DNA of 34,858 nt from contig OMYO01000029.1 in NCBI GenBank assembly GCA_900315285.1, positions 1 to 34,858 on the forward strand, written 5' to 3'. Shown here one piece after another: positions 6,807 through 13,960 of the stretch. The position numbers and the translations under genes were made by a program. Each line of letters starts with the position of its first letter. Position 1 is the stretch's first letter. Source of the DNA: an uncultured Eubacteriales bacterium. GTDB lineage: Bacteria; Bacillota; Clostridia; Oscillospirales; Acutalibacteraceae. The notes beneath the pieces are model-generated. The model was given only the letters and a program-made list of their open reading frames with translations, was not told where the DNA came from and did not search any database.

Positions 6807-6902
6807 GTTCACATTTGACTTTTATCATTTGCTACTATTTGATAAATATAAATTTTCTCATAAACCGAGGGTAAACCGTGCCTAAAATGCCTATTTTTGT
6901 GG

Positions 6903-8105
6903 TTACCCTGCATTGTCGTTCTCAATCATACCGATACTACTATCACCAGTTATAGGAATGCGGTAACTTGTTTTCAGCTTTTCCCTGAATTCTTCGGATA
7001 AATCCCATCTATGATAATTCTTCAGGTCTGTGTAAATTCCTATGGTTACATCGGGGCTTGCGTGTCCTAGCTCCTGCATTGAGTCAGGAATACTTAGCCC
7101 CTGTAGGTAACACAGAGTTGCGAAAAAGTGCCGGCATTGATGGGGCGTGAACGGTTCTATCTGCATGGGTAGGACAGGCGACTTACTAGGGTCACAGTTC
7201 GAGAAGTCCCCAAAGCGCATGTTTAAGTCTTTCATATAATTGCCCCATCTTCTACGAAACTGTGCCTGTGTAAAGTATTTACCCTGCTCTGTCCCGCACA
7301 CAGGCGTACAAGGTGACGGGTAGACGGCCAAGCCGTTTCTATAGTCCCGTAGGTAAGACACCAACACGGGCGGTATTACTACGGTACGGGTGCTATTCGC
7401 TGTCTTACCACCTTTTTTGATAACGGGTTGATTCGGGCACCAGTTCAGCGACTGAACCACTTGTATTTTACTTTTGTCTAAGTCTAGGTGTTTCCACTGC
7501 AGGGCGAGAATCTCCCCACGACGTAAACCGGAGAACGTCGCTATCATGGCGAACAACTGCATAGGGTGTTTGTAGGTCTCGATGTAATACACCTGTTCTT
7601 CAGTCAATGCCGCGCGTTTCTTCACAGGCGCATTGCGTGGGATGGTCACATTATAAAAGGCACTCACGCCGTCAACGTGGGAACCATTGGCGTACTCTGC
7701 TATGCTTTTCGCCGTGCTCCTAATCTTTCGCAGATAACTTGCTGAAGTGGGTCTATGGGTATGCGGGTTTTCTCCTGCTATCTGGTTAATGAATTCTTGA
7801 AAACCGTTCCTTGTTATGTATTGAAATTTCACGTTAGCAAATTCAGAATTAAGAAGCTTAAGTATACATTTCAAGCTATCTTCTTGATGAACGCTTAGAC
7901 CTTGATTGAGCTTCGTATTATTTAACCACTTGTCAGACCAATGCCCGAACGTTGAATTGTTCGCTAGGTCAATCCCTTTTCTTTCTTTTTCCTTGATAGC
8001 TTGCTTTTTCCGCTCCAACTCACGGCGACTATTGGCGGTTATTCCGACGGTTTTGTGCGTCCCGTCGGGATTGCGATAATAGACAGATGTCCTGTATTTG
8101 TACAT
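6903..8105 (-). CDS. int: Tyrosine recombinase integrase
   Basis: The 400-residue protein has an N-terminal arm-DNA-binding region with charged helices (about 1-45) and a SAM-like core-binding domain (about 50-155). The catalytic domain carries Arg195 (SGLRRGEI), His322 and Arg325 (HQCRHFF), His348 (LGHAS) and the nucleophile Tyr358. These are the complete R-H-R-H-Y set. It catalyses integration into and, with an excisionase, excision from the tRNA-Arg 3' end. The gene lies next to attL and reads toward it, the usual position. It starts a few bases after the regulator gene stop, so the two are co-transcribed. Confidence 0.95.
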   Translation of the reverse strand: MYKYRTSVYYRNPDGTHKTVGITANSRRELERKKQAIKEKERKGIDLANNSTFGHWSDKWLNNTKLNQGLSVHQEDSLKCILKLLNSEFANVKFQYITRNGFQEFINQIAGENPHTHRPTSASYLRKIRSTAKSIAEYANGSHVDGVSAFYNVTIPRNAPVKKRAALTEEQVYYIETYKHPMQLFAMIATFSGLRRGEILALQWKHLDLDKSKIQVVQSLNWCPNQPVIKKGGKTANSTRTVVIPPVLVSYLRDYRNGLAVYPSPCTPVCGTEQGKYFTQAQFRRRWGNYMKDLNMRFGDFSNCDPSKSPVLPMQIEPFTPHQCRHFFATLCYLQGLSIPDSMQELGHASPDVTIGIYTDLKNYHRWDLSEEFREKLKTSYRIPITGDSSIGMIENDNAG

Positions 8106-8110
8106 TATTA

Positions 8111-8869
8111 TTACTCCCCCCTTTTGCCTTGCTCTTTTGGAGCGGGAAATAACTTGTATAAATCAAGGTGAACATTTTGCATTTCGTCGAACGTGCCCGA
8201 CATTTGAAAGCTGTAGCTTTTCCCAATGTCCGCAATTTTGCTATTCATTTCTTCCGAGTCCTTGTTGTTCAGTGTTAGTAAACCTTTAATTGTTCTTCCA
8301 CGCGTTGTCTTCACATCGGGGCGGTACGAGTCCATTACAGATTGAGTATCTGCACAGTATTCTTCCAACATTGGCTCTAGTGTCTCGTAGAAGTTATAAA
8401 ATACGTTGTTCCACTTTTCAATTATGTTTGCGATTATTGCCGCGTCGCCTGTAGATACTAGCCGCTCTACTACCTTTTCAAATCCTAAAGACTGCAGAAA
8501 TAAATACGTCGCATTAAGATTTCGTAGCCCATCTTCTGAAATTGTCACGCCCTGCACAATACTCGCGCCTACCTGACTAGATAGGAAATAATTTAGTTCT
8601 TCTGCTGATTTCTGCTTTTGTATGAATTCTTCTGAATACTCTAGGTCAAAGTAATGCGGATCAAGGCTGAAAACTTCCGTAAGTCTCTTTCTGTACTTCT
8701 GAGACATTACTTTTCTACCAGCAGACCATGAAGCCGAAGTATTGAGACTGCACCCGGCTTTTTCTGCTAGTACGTCGTTTGAAATGTATTCACCGTTGTA
8801 GGTCTTAGACGCTTTAAGTTTCTGAATTTGATTTTTTATAAATTTTTTTTCTTCATCATGAAAAGCCAA
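8111..8869 (-). CDS. Probable element repressor with N-terminal helix-turn-helix
   Basis: The 252-residue protein opens with a helical region that fits a DNA-binding HTH (about residues 10-60: ISNDVLAEKAGCSLNTSASWSAGR). The rest is helical, of no family I recognise. Position supports a role as master repressor: it sits upstream of int on the minus strand and diverges from the small HTH gene and replication module. This is the layout of Stl/CI-type regulators in satellites and phages. The start is TTG, with AAAGGGGG about 12 bases upstream, which is a loose fit. GTTACT/AGTAAC motifs in the upstream gap are candidate operators. Confidence 0.65.
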   Translation of the reverse strand: MAFHDEEKKFIKNQIQKLKASKTYNGEYISNDVLAEKAGCSLNTSASWSAGRKVMSQKYRKRLTEVFSLDPHYFDLEYSEEFIQKQKSAEELNYFLSSQVGASIVQGVTISEDGLRNLNATYLFLQSLGFEKVVERLVSTGDAAIIANIIEKWNNVFYNFYETLEPMLEEYCADTQSVMDSYRPDVKTTRGRTIKGLLTLNNKDSEEMNSKIADIGKSYSFQMSGTFDEMQNVHLDLYKLFPAPKEQGKRGE

Positions 8870-8974
8870 AGTTACTATTTACCCCCTTTATTGCGGCGCA
8901 AGCGGTAACTTTTTTTTGATTATTTTTCTATTGGTCTTACTTCAGTTACTGTTTTGCCCGTTACTTTGTAGTAA
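8869..8974. promoter_or_regulatory. Cluster of GTTACT-type half-sites in the divergent control region
   Basis: AAGTTAC (8869-8875) and GTAACTT (8905-8911) are exact inverted copies. CAGTTACTG (8943-8951) and TTACTTTGTAGTAA (8961-8974) are small palindromes built on the same TTACT core. The cluster lies between the divergent repressor and HTH genes, where operators are expected. The rest of the gap up to 9092 shows no gene. Confidence 0.45.
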
Positions 8975-9092
8975 TTCAGTTAGTTGTTTTCCGTCGTTTT
9001 CCTCGTCATAATCATTATAGAACAGCGGTTAATGCTGTTCAATAGATTGCTTTGAAATAATTGCACTACAAAATTAAGGAGCTGATTAAAAC

Positions 9093-9278
9093 ATGGCAAA
9101 CGAAGCAATTCGCAAGGCGGTAAAGGATGAGGGTATGCACCTTTGGCAGCTGTCCGACGTGTTAGGCGTGTCCGAAGCGACCATAACGCGTTGGATGCGT
9201 CACGAAATGCCCAGTGCAAAGCAGGCGGACATTATTAAAAAAATCGATCAGTATCGGAAAGGAAGCAGTGCAAAATGA
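9093..9278 (+). CDS. Small helix-turn-helix protein (Cro-like or activator)
   Basis: The 61-residue product is almost entirely one HTH: the segment LWQLSDVLGVSEATITRWMR fits the two recognition helices. It is preceded by AAGGAGCTGATTAAAAC, a good ribosome site. As the first gene of the plus-strand module facing the repressor, it probably acts as the opposing regulator (Cro or Str type). Its stop overlaps the start of the following gene (ATGA). Confidence 0.75.
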   Translation: MANEAIRKAVKDEGMHLWQLSDVLGVSEATITRWMRHEMPSAKQADIIKKIDQYRKGSSAK

Positions 9279-9624
9279 CAGAAGAAGTTGCAAGATTTCT
9301 GAACGCAATCAACTCAGAGCTAGAAGAGCAAAGCCTCACACCACGTGAGTTTGATGATGAACTCCGCGATTCGGGGGAGCTGGTTTTTGAATACCGTGAC
9401 GGGAATTTACACCAGATAGGCTATTTCCCGCTCCGCGCTGTCAACGACCCAATACCCATTTGGGCGTACAACAAGGACGGACACAGGGGGGTCGTAGCCA
9501 TCGACACGGCAGATTGGTACGATTCTTTATTCGATTTCGCAAATTTCGCGTCGGTCACACGGCAGATTGGTACGATTCTTTATTCGATTTCGCAAATTTC
9601 GCGTCGGTCGACTGGTTCAAATGA
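9275..9624 (+). pseudogene. Unknown 98-residue protein gene broken by a 53-bp tandem duplication
   Basis: The reading frame begins at the ATGA overlap with the HTH gene. Bases 9504-9556 are repeated exactly at 9557-9609. As 53 is not a multiple of three, the frame shifts in the second copy. If one copy is removed, the gene is 297 bases (98 residues) and ends in ASVDWFK and a stop at 9622-9624. With both copies, translation instead runs on to 9928, in frame with the downstream excisionase-like gene, as a 217-residue fusion with a meaningless middle part. The ancestral protein (acidic, MTEEVARFLNAINSELEEQ) is not recognised. The break could also be an assembly or culture variant. Confidence 0.8.
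9504..9609 (+). repeat. Exact 53-bp tandem duplication
   Basis: Two perfect adjacent copies (9504-9556 and 9557-9609), with no partial third copy. Identity suggests a very recent event. Confidence 0.97.
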
Positions 9625-9628
9625 GCAT

Positions 9629-9659
9629 AAAAAAAGCCCGTGGGGTGCAACCCACAGGC
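9629..9659 (-). terminator. Minus-strand-facing intrinsic terminator inside the plus-strand operon
   Basis: GCCCGTGGG (9636-9644) pairs with CCCACAGGC (9651-9659). On the minus strand the stem is followed by seven T residues; on the plus strand there is no T-run. It would stop antisense transcription entering from the right. Confidence 0.65.
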
Positions 9660-9733
9660 GAAGAGGAAACAGTCTATTTACTTTAAGGGTAATAAATTTA
9701 TGTTCCATTTATATTATATCAAGGAGGGATTAT

Positions 9734-9928
9734 TTGAGCAAGAATGTCATTCACAATTGGGACGAACTCCCTATCATCCTTGATACACAAACCGCCGCCG
9801 TGGTTCTCAACACCACGCGGGACCATGTGGAGCGGCTTTGTAAATCCGGGGTCATTCCAGCAAAGAAAATAAGCCCCCGACTTTGGGGAATTCCTAAAGA
9901 AAATCTACAGAAATTTTTACTTTCCTAA
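9734..9928 (+). CDS. Excisionase-like helix-turn-helix protein
   Basis: I start this gene at TTG 9734, as AAGGAGG at 9721-9727 is ideally placed. The 64-residue product (ILDTQTAAVVLNTTRDHVER ... VIPAKKISPRLWGIPKENLQ) has the winged-helix layout of the MerR-like HTH_17/excisionase family: helix-turn-helix, then a short wing ending in a Trp-containing strand. It would bind the attachment region and steer the integrase to excision. Because of the upstream duplication, the frame is also open from 9275, but the internal ribosome site makes separate translation more likely. Confidence 0.7.
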   Translation: MSKNVIHNWDELPIILDTQTAAVVLNTTRDHVERLCKSGVIPAKKISPRLWGIPKENLQKFLLS

Positions 9929-9942
9929 TTGGTGGTTATGCT

Positions 9943-10263
9943 ATGAATTTTGAAGATAAAGTCGAAAGAGGTTACAAGCTACTGACAGATGAAGAGAGGA
10001 GAATTTTATCTTTCATCCCTGTTGGTAAAGAAAACTGCAAAACAGCAAGAGACCTTGCGCCGTTCACAGGACTAACGCAAAAACAATTATCTGCTGTGGC
10101 TCGACGCGCGCTGAATGTTGGTTACCCCGTCGTGGCGTGTCGGCATGGGTTCTACATTGCCACGTGCGATTCTGAGGTGGCAGAGTACAAACGGCGGGAA
10201 GAATTGCGCGATTTAGAGCATTCCAAAACAATAGACGCCTGTGCCCGATTCTTACAGGCATAA
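9943..10263 (+). CDS. Small probable winged-helix protein of the replication module
   Basis: The 106-residue product has no family I can name with confidence. Residues about 10-75 (LLTDEERRILSFIP ... ARDLAPFTGLTQKQLSAVARRALNVGYPVVACRHGFYIA) resemble a winged HTH: three helices followed by a beta wing with GFYIA. Small proteins of this kind often precede primase genes in phages and satellites. It follows the excisionase gene by 14 bases and precedes the primase by about 50. Confidence 0.6.
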   Translation: MNFEDKVERGYKLLTDEERRILSFIPVGKENCKTARDLAPFTGLTQKQLSAVARRALNVGYPVVACRHGFYIATCDSEVAEYKRREELRDLEHSKTIDACARFLQA

Positions 10264-10314
10264 ACCATTGGGGCGGGCGTTGTCCCGCTCCTCCACTGTG
10301 AGGAGACAGAACAG

Positions 10315-11214
10315 ATGAAAACACTGGAAGAAGTTCAAGCCATAGTCCCTACTGAACTACAGGCGGTCAATAGTTGGTGCCTATGGAAGCTGGAGCGGAA
10401 AAACGGGAGACAAACAAAAGTACCGTATCAGCCCACAGGAGCACATGCGTCAAGTACGAACCCTGACACATGGAACAGCCTTCAGACGTGTTATCAGACG
10501 CTCCGGGGCGGGAGCTACAACGGAATAGGGCTGATACTGTCCCCCGCGGTTAACCTAACGTTCATTGACCTAGACCGCTGCTTGACGGGTGGACAGCCTA
10601 ACGAATTTGCCCGGTCTGTGCTTCAGCTGTTTCCCAATACCTACACAGAGGTTTCTCAATCTGGAGCGGGTCTGCACCTATTTGTGCATGGTGAGATCGC
10701 CCACGCTGTCAAGCGAGATGCGATAGAGATGTACCACACGGCGCGGTACTGTGCCTGTACGCTCCGCAGCTATAACGGCTCTCAGGACATCCAGAACGGC
10801 GGTCAGGAGCTACAAGACCTGTATCGGCAATACGCACCAAAGGCAAAAAGAAAGCGGTGCGCTCCCGCTCCTGTGGTCTTACAAGATGACGAGACCGTGC
10901 TGAAAAGAGCGTGTAGGGCTGATTCAAAATTTGCCGATCTCTACCATGGGAATTGGCGTGGCAAGTATGACAGCCAATCAAACGCGGACTATGCGCTTCT
11001 ATGCCGTCTCGCTTTTTGGACAAACCGCAACCCTGAACAAATGGAGCGGCTGTTTTCTTCTTCTGGACTAGTACGGGAGAAATGGACAGCAAGAGACGAT
11101 TACCGGCGCCGGAGCATCGAAAGAGCCTGTTTGGACTGTGAGCAGACATTCAGTGAATGGACGTGGCAAAAGACAATGAACTCATTAGGAGGTGGGGCGA
11201 TCCATTATGACTGA
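10315..11214 (+). CDS. AEP-type primase-polymerase with NrS-1-like helicase-binding region
   Basis: The 299-residue protein has the archaeo-eukaryotic primase signature: FIDLDR (Asp85, Asp87; metal ligands) and SGAGLHLF (SGxGxH, His121). The C-terminal part (about 200-275: KFADLYHGNWRGKY ... SNADYALLCRLAFWTNRN ... MERLFSSSGL) matches the helicase-binding domain seen in the phage NrS-1 polymerase family. It would make primers, or both prime and extend, for element replication. The next gene overlaps its end and encodes the partner SF3 helicase. In many satellites and plasmids these two parts are one fused protein; here they are split. Start by GAGGAG. Confidence 0.85.
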   Translation: MKTLEEVQAIVPTELQAVNSWCLWKLERKNGRQTKVPYQPTGAHASSTNPDTWNSLQTCYQTLRGGSYNGIGLILSPAVNLTFIDLDRCLTGGQPNEFARSVLQLFPNTYTEVSQSGAGLHLFVHGEIAHAVKRDAIEMYHTARYCACTLRSYNGSQDIQNGGQELQDLYRQYAPKAKRKRCAPAPVVLQDDETVLKRACRADSKFADLYHGNWRGKYDSQSNADYALLCRLAFWTNRNPEQMERLFSSSGLVREKWTARDDYRRRSIERACLDCEQTFSEWTWQKTMNSLGGGAIHYD

Positions 11215-12811
11215 AAAGCAATGGCTATTAAAGCAACTCGTGAATACCGATTTTGCTAATAATCCAAAGTACGGCGCTCGAATTGACAACATTAGTTGTG
11301 CGCGATTTCTCGCCGATGTCTACGGCAACAAATACCGTGCTTGTGTGGAGGTCAAAGAACGGGAAAAAAAGTTCTTTCGGTACCTTCCACGCAGAGGTAT
11401 TTGGGAGCAGGACATAAAGAACACTTTTAGCAGTCGTTGTATGGAGTTCACCGACGCGTTGGAAGCCTACTGTTTGAATCTCATCAATGACCCGGAGTGG
11501 CTGCCGGATAAAAGCAAAGGCGACCGAGAAGAAGCTCAAAGGAGAGCGTTGGCGTTCGCACATAGTCTTTCCAAACGCGACCCCCGGAACAAGCTAATGC
11601 AAGATGTGGGCGATCTCACCGCCTTTTCTAAGGAAGAACTTGACGGCAACCCGGACTATGTGAACTGTCTCGATGGTGTACTAGACACAGCCACGGGTGA
11701 CATTCTCAAGCATGACCCCGGGTTACTTATGTCCAAGTGCACTCGGGTACATCTGCACGGGGAGCGGGACGGCGACAGGTTCATGCAGTTCTTAGACGAG
11801 ATCCAGCAAGGCGACAAGGAAATGATCCAGTTCATTCAGCAGGTCTTAGGATCTGGACTTGTGTATGGCAACCGCAATGAAGAGTTTTTTATTCTACACG
11901 GGGCAAGCACCCGCAACGGCAAAAGTACACTGCTGGACGCTGTTTCGTATGTCCTAGGGGACTACGCAAAAGCGGCAGATTTCAAGACGTTCAGCGAACA
12001 AGGAAAGAACAGCGATAGTTCTAAACCGACGCCGGATTTAGCCAGACTGTATAATGCCAGGTTCGTAACCGTCTCTGAGCCTAGTAAAACTATGTCCCTT
12101 GACGCGGCGCGACTTAAGCAACTCACAGGTGGAAATACGATTGTTACCCGTGGTCTGAATGAAGCCTTTTTTGAATACACGGCGGAATTTAAGTTGTTTT
12201 TTGACACGAATTATTATCCCCATGTAAACGACCGCACCATCTTTAGTTCAGACCGTGTTGTTGTCATTCCATTTGATCGCCACTTTAGCAAAACGGAAAT
12301 CGACCCCACATTAAAACAGCGATTCCGAAAGCCTGAAACGGTCAACTTCATTTTTTGGTGGCTCTTTGATGGACTGAAGTTATCCCGTACAGCGGAGTTC
12401 AAGAAGCGACCGCAAAAAGTGGAGGCTGCTATACATGCCTACGAAATGCACGAAGATGCGTTCGGCGACTTCACGGAAGAATGTTTAGTTCCAGATTCAA
12501 AAGTAGTTTGGAAAAACGAACATAAGCCCTCAAGAATTCCCTTATCTGTGCTCTATAAACTTTATGAAGACTGGTGTGGAAAGACGGGTAGACGGGCAGT
12601 AAACAAAAGCGGAATTAGAGATCAGTTGCAAGCCCGTCGAATTTATCAAAAGTCCGGCAAGGTAAACGGAGTAGCACATCGGGATTTATGTGTTGGCTAC
12701 CTAGTCAAAAAAGAAGCGTGGCAATTGTACACAAGCCAGTACGACAGGGACGAGATAAGGAGCTATGTGTTGACGTTCAACAAAGATTTTCAAAAGTACG
12801 CCGACGAATAA
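11207..12811 (+). CDS. D5/P4-type SF3 replicative helicase
   Basis: The protein of 534 residues fits phage/plasmid primase C-terminal and SF3 helicase proteins. An N-terminal D5_N-like region (about 60-220; contains NPDYVNCLDGVLDTATGDIL) precedes the ATPase core. Walker A is GASTRNGKST near residue 235. The following segments (ARLYNARFVTVSEP, FKLFFDTNYYP and a late arginine-rich strand DRVVVIPFDRHF) match SF3 motifs B, C and beyond. A C-terminal winged-helix region follows (about 430-520, KLYEDWCGKTGRR). I prefer ATG 11207, with AGGAGGTGGGG just before it, to a GTG at 11192 that lies inside that ribosome site. It overlaps the primase stop by eight bases. Confidence 0.88.
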   Translation: MTEKQWLLKQLVNTDFANNPKYGARIDNISCARFLADVYGNKYRACVEVKEREKKFFRYLPRRGIWEQDIKNTFSSRCMEFTDALEAYCLNLINDPEWLPDKSKGDREEAQRRALAFAHSLSKRDPRNKLMQDVGDLTAFSKEELDGNPDYVNCLDGVLDTATGDILKHDPGLLMSKCTRVHLHGERDGDRFMQFLDEIQQGDKEMIQFIQQVLGSGLVYGNRNEEFFILHGASTRNGKSTLLDAVSYVLGDYAKAADFKTFSEQGKNSDSSKPTPDLARLYNARFVTVSEPSKTMSLDAARLKQLTGGNTIVTRGLNEAFFEYTAEFKLFFDTNYYPHVNDRTIFSSDRVVVIPFDRHFSKTEIDPTLKQRFRKPETVNFIFWWLFDGLKLSRTAEFKKRPQKVEAAIHAYEMHEDAFGDFTEECLVPDSKVVWKNEHKPSRIPLSVLYKLYEDWCGKTGRRAVNKSGIRDQLQARRIYQKSGKVNGVAHRDLCVGYLVKKEAWQLYTSQYDRDEIRSYVLTFNKDFQKYADE

Positions 12812-12816
12812 AAGCA

Positions 12817-12852
12817 GGGGGGAAGTAACCACGCTTCCCCCCTTATTTTTTT
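12817..12852 (+). terminator. Terminator of the element replication operon
   Basis: GGGGGGAAG (12817-12825) and CTTCCCCCC (12834-12842) form a perfect 9-bp stem followed by TTATTTTTTT. Confidence 0.92.
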
Positions 12853-12868
12853 GCTCAAATACAAAAAA

Positions 12869-12955
12869 GGTTGCAATAGTTGCAGTATTTTTACCGCCTT
12901 AAGTATAAAAAAATTTTTTACCTAACCCGATAAAAACAGTGCAACCAGTGCAACC
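12869..12955. other. Candidate replication origin of the element
   Basis: GGTTGCAATAGTTGCA (12869-12884) and TGCAACCAGTGCAACC (12940-12955) are inverted copies, each holding two GTTGCA units, around a 55-base very A/T-rich core containing TAAAAAAATTTTTTA. This directly follows the primase and helicase genes. Paired short repeats flanking an A/T-rich core fit an SF3/primase-dependent origin. This is inference from layout. Confidence 0.45.
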
Positions 12956-13240
12956 TTTACAAATGTAAACTTTCTGTAGCCTAGTTTGTATGTTCTTGCT
13001 ATTGTTTCGTGCGGTAAATCGTTACGCTTTAATGCGTGAAACAAATAAAATTTCAACCAGGGGTGTCGCGTTTCGTGACCCCCTTTGATCTGGCACATCT
13101 AGTTAACTAATGTGACAAAAAGCACGAAAAAATGAATGTTTCTTGGGGTTAGCCGGGGCGCGGGCGGTTTTGTGCGCGGGCAGAACCTATTAATGGCTCC
13201 CCGATTCAGGGCGCCGTCGGTCTTCCCGCTCCTGAGCAGA
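12956..13240. other. Gene-free stretch of the integrated element
   Basis: I see no credible gene; open frames here lack ribosome sites. A GGGGTGTCGC/GTGACCCC hairpin lies near 13061-13084 and may add transcription stop or structure. Confidence 0.45.
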
Positions 13241-13271
13241 AGAAAATGGGCAACCCCGTTAAGGATTGCCC
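13241..13271 (-). terminator. Terminator of the 104-residue protein gene
   Basis: GGGCAA (13248-13253) pairs with TTGCCC (13266-13271), extended by an inner CC/GG pair. On the minus strand it is followed by ATTTTCTT, directly after the stop at 13280. Confidence 0.6.
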
Positions 13272-13279
13272 CCATGTGG

Positions 13280-13594
13280 TTATTCGATTGTCCCGTCGGC
13301 AATGTACTGAAGCTGTGCCAGGTAACAACGGAATTCTTGTTCTTCACGGTCAATGTCCTGTTCCAGTTCATGCCGAAAGTTCGGAAAGTCTTTTCGCACT
13401 CCTTGCCTGCACAATTTTATCATGCACCCCGCGAGCTCCGGACAATGATGGTACAGACGCTGTTCAATGTCGTACTGCTCTTTAGGGCTTGCGTGTTGGT
13501 AGGTGTCTACCATGTTGCACATAGAATCTATGCACTTCTCGCCTGTTATCTCTCCCTTTTCAAATAAAAGTTGCTTTTCGTTTATTTGTTTCAT
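13280..13594 (-). CDS. Small helical protein of unknown function at the right end of the element
   Basis: The 104-residue product is charged and probably all-helical, with four Cys residues (SMCNMV, HHCPEL, GCMIKLC, FRCYLA). No family is recognised. AGAGGAAC lies seven bases before the ATG, and the gene has its own terminator, so I regard it as real. In phage satellites, accessory genes near the end opposite the integrase often encode packaging interference or host defence; nothing in the sequence confirms that here. Confidence 0.65.
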   Translation of the reverse strand: MKQINEKQLLFEKGEITGEKCIDSMCNMVDTYQHASPKEQYDIEQRLYHHCPELAGCMIKLCRQGVRKDFPNFRHELEQDIDREEQEFRCYLAQLQYIADGTIE

Positions 13595-13688
13595 AGTTGT
13601 TCCTCTCTTTCCACCTGTGGGTTACATAGATTTTGTTATGCCAAGAGGTTCAACACAACGTAGTTATGCGAAAAATCAGTACACAACC

Positions 13689-13709
13689 TTACATACATTC
13701 TTACATACA
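13689..13709 (+). promoter_or_regulatory. Probable integrase arm-type sites, right end
   Basis: TTACATACATTC followed by TTACATACA repeats the motif pair found at 6788-6806, in the same orientation. An additional inverted pair of ACGTWGTTATGCG-like segments occurs at about 13659-13672 and 13780-13793 and might bind the excisionase. Confidence 0.5.
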
Positions 13710-13762
13710 TTGGTGCCGTTTTAAGCCTTTTTTGTCGGTTTTCAGCACATGCGGCAAGAAAT

Positions 13763-13804
13763 AAAAAACGCCCTAAAACCCGCATAACAACGTGGTTTCA
13801 AGGC
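13763..13804 (-). terminator. Terminator serving tRNA-Arg, supplied by the element
   Basis: On the minus strand GCCTTGAAACC pairs imperfectly with GGGTTTTAGGGC (13770-13804) and is followed by GTTTTTTATTT. It lies directly after the tRNA 3' end and replaces the original terminator now at 6661-6692. Confidence 0.6.
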
Positions 13805-13810
13805 TTTTTT

Positions 13811-13865
13811 CTGGCGTCCCCGAGCGGATTCGAACCGCTGGCCTTCCGCTTAGGAGGCGGACGCT
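13811..13865 (-). repeat. attR: 55-bp direct repeat within intact tRNA-Arg
   Basis: Identical to 6701-6755. It covers the anticodon arm, variable loop, T arm and acceptor 3' strand of the tRNA. Confidence 0.95.
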
Positions 13866-13888
13866 CTATCCAGCTGAGCTACGGAGAC
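13812..13888 (-). tRNA. tRNA-Arg (anticodon CCT)
   Basis: The 77-base cloverleaf is complete with encoded CCA. The acceptor stem is GTCTCCG/CGGGGAC, the D stem GCTC/GAGC, and the anticodon stem TCCGC/GCGGA around the loop CTCCTAA, giving anticodon CCT, which reads AGG. The T arm contains GGTTCGAATCC. It is the integration target of the element at its 3' side, and remains intact because the element carries the 3' sequence. A palindrome (about 13890-13914, GCGCGAATTCGCGC core) separates it from ung upstream. Confidence 0.95.
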
Positions 13889-13960
13889 AAAGGTGTGCGC
13901 GAATTCGCGCACCTATGAATGGTATCAGAAAGGATTAGGGGTGTCAAGGGAGGCGAAAAG

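Larger units (their letters stand above)
6701..13865. mobile_element. Integrative element in tRNA-Arg(CCT), phage-satellite-like
   Basis: The element lies between 55-bp direct repeats of the tRNA 3' region; the intact tRNA is at the right end. It is about 7.1 kb. A minus-strand module holds integrase and a regulator. A plus-strand module holds a small HTH protein, a broken gene, an excisionase-like HTH protein, a small protein, an AEP primase and an SF3 helicase. A further minus-strand gene sits near the right end. There are no capsid, tail, portal, terminase, relaxase or conjugation genes. This content matches Gram-positive phage satellites (PICI-like, with divergent regulators plus pri-rep) or a small replicating island. 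The assignment as satellite is inference. Confidence 0.9.

Noticed and set aside
9275..9928. A genuine 217-residue fusion protein
   Set aside because: The middle part arises only from the frame shift after the 53-bp duplication, and the second half has its own ribosome site and start.
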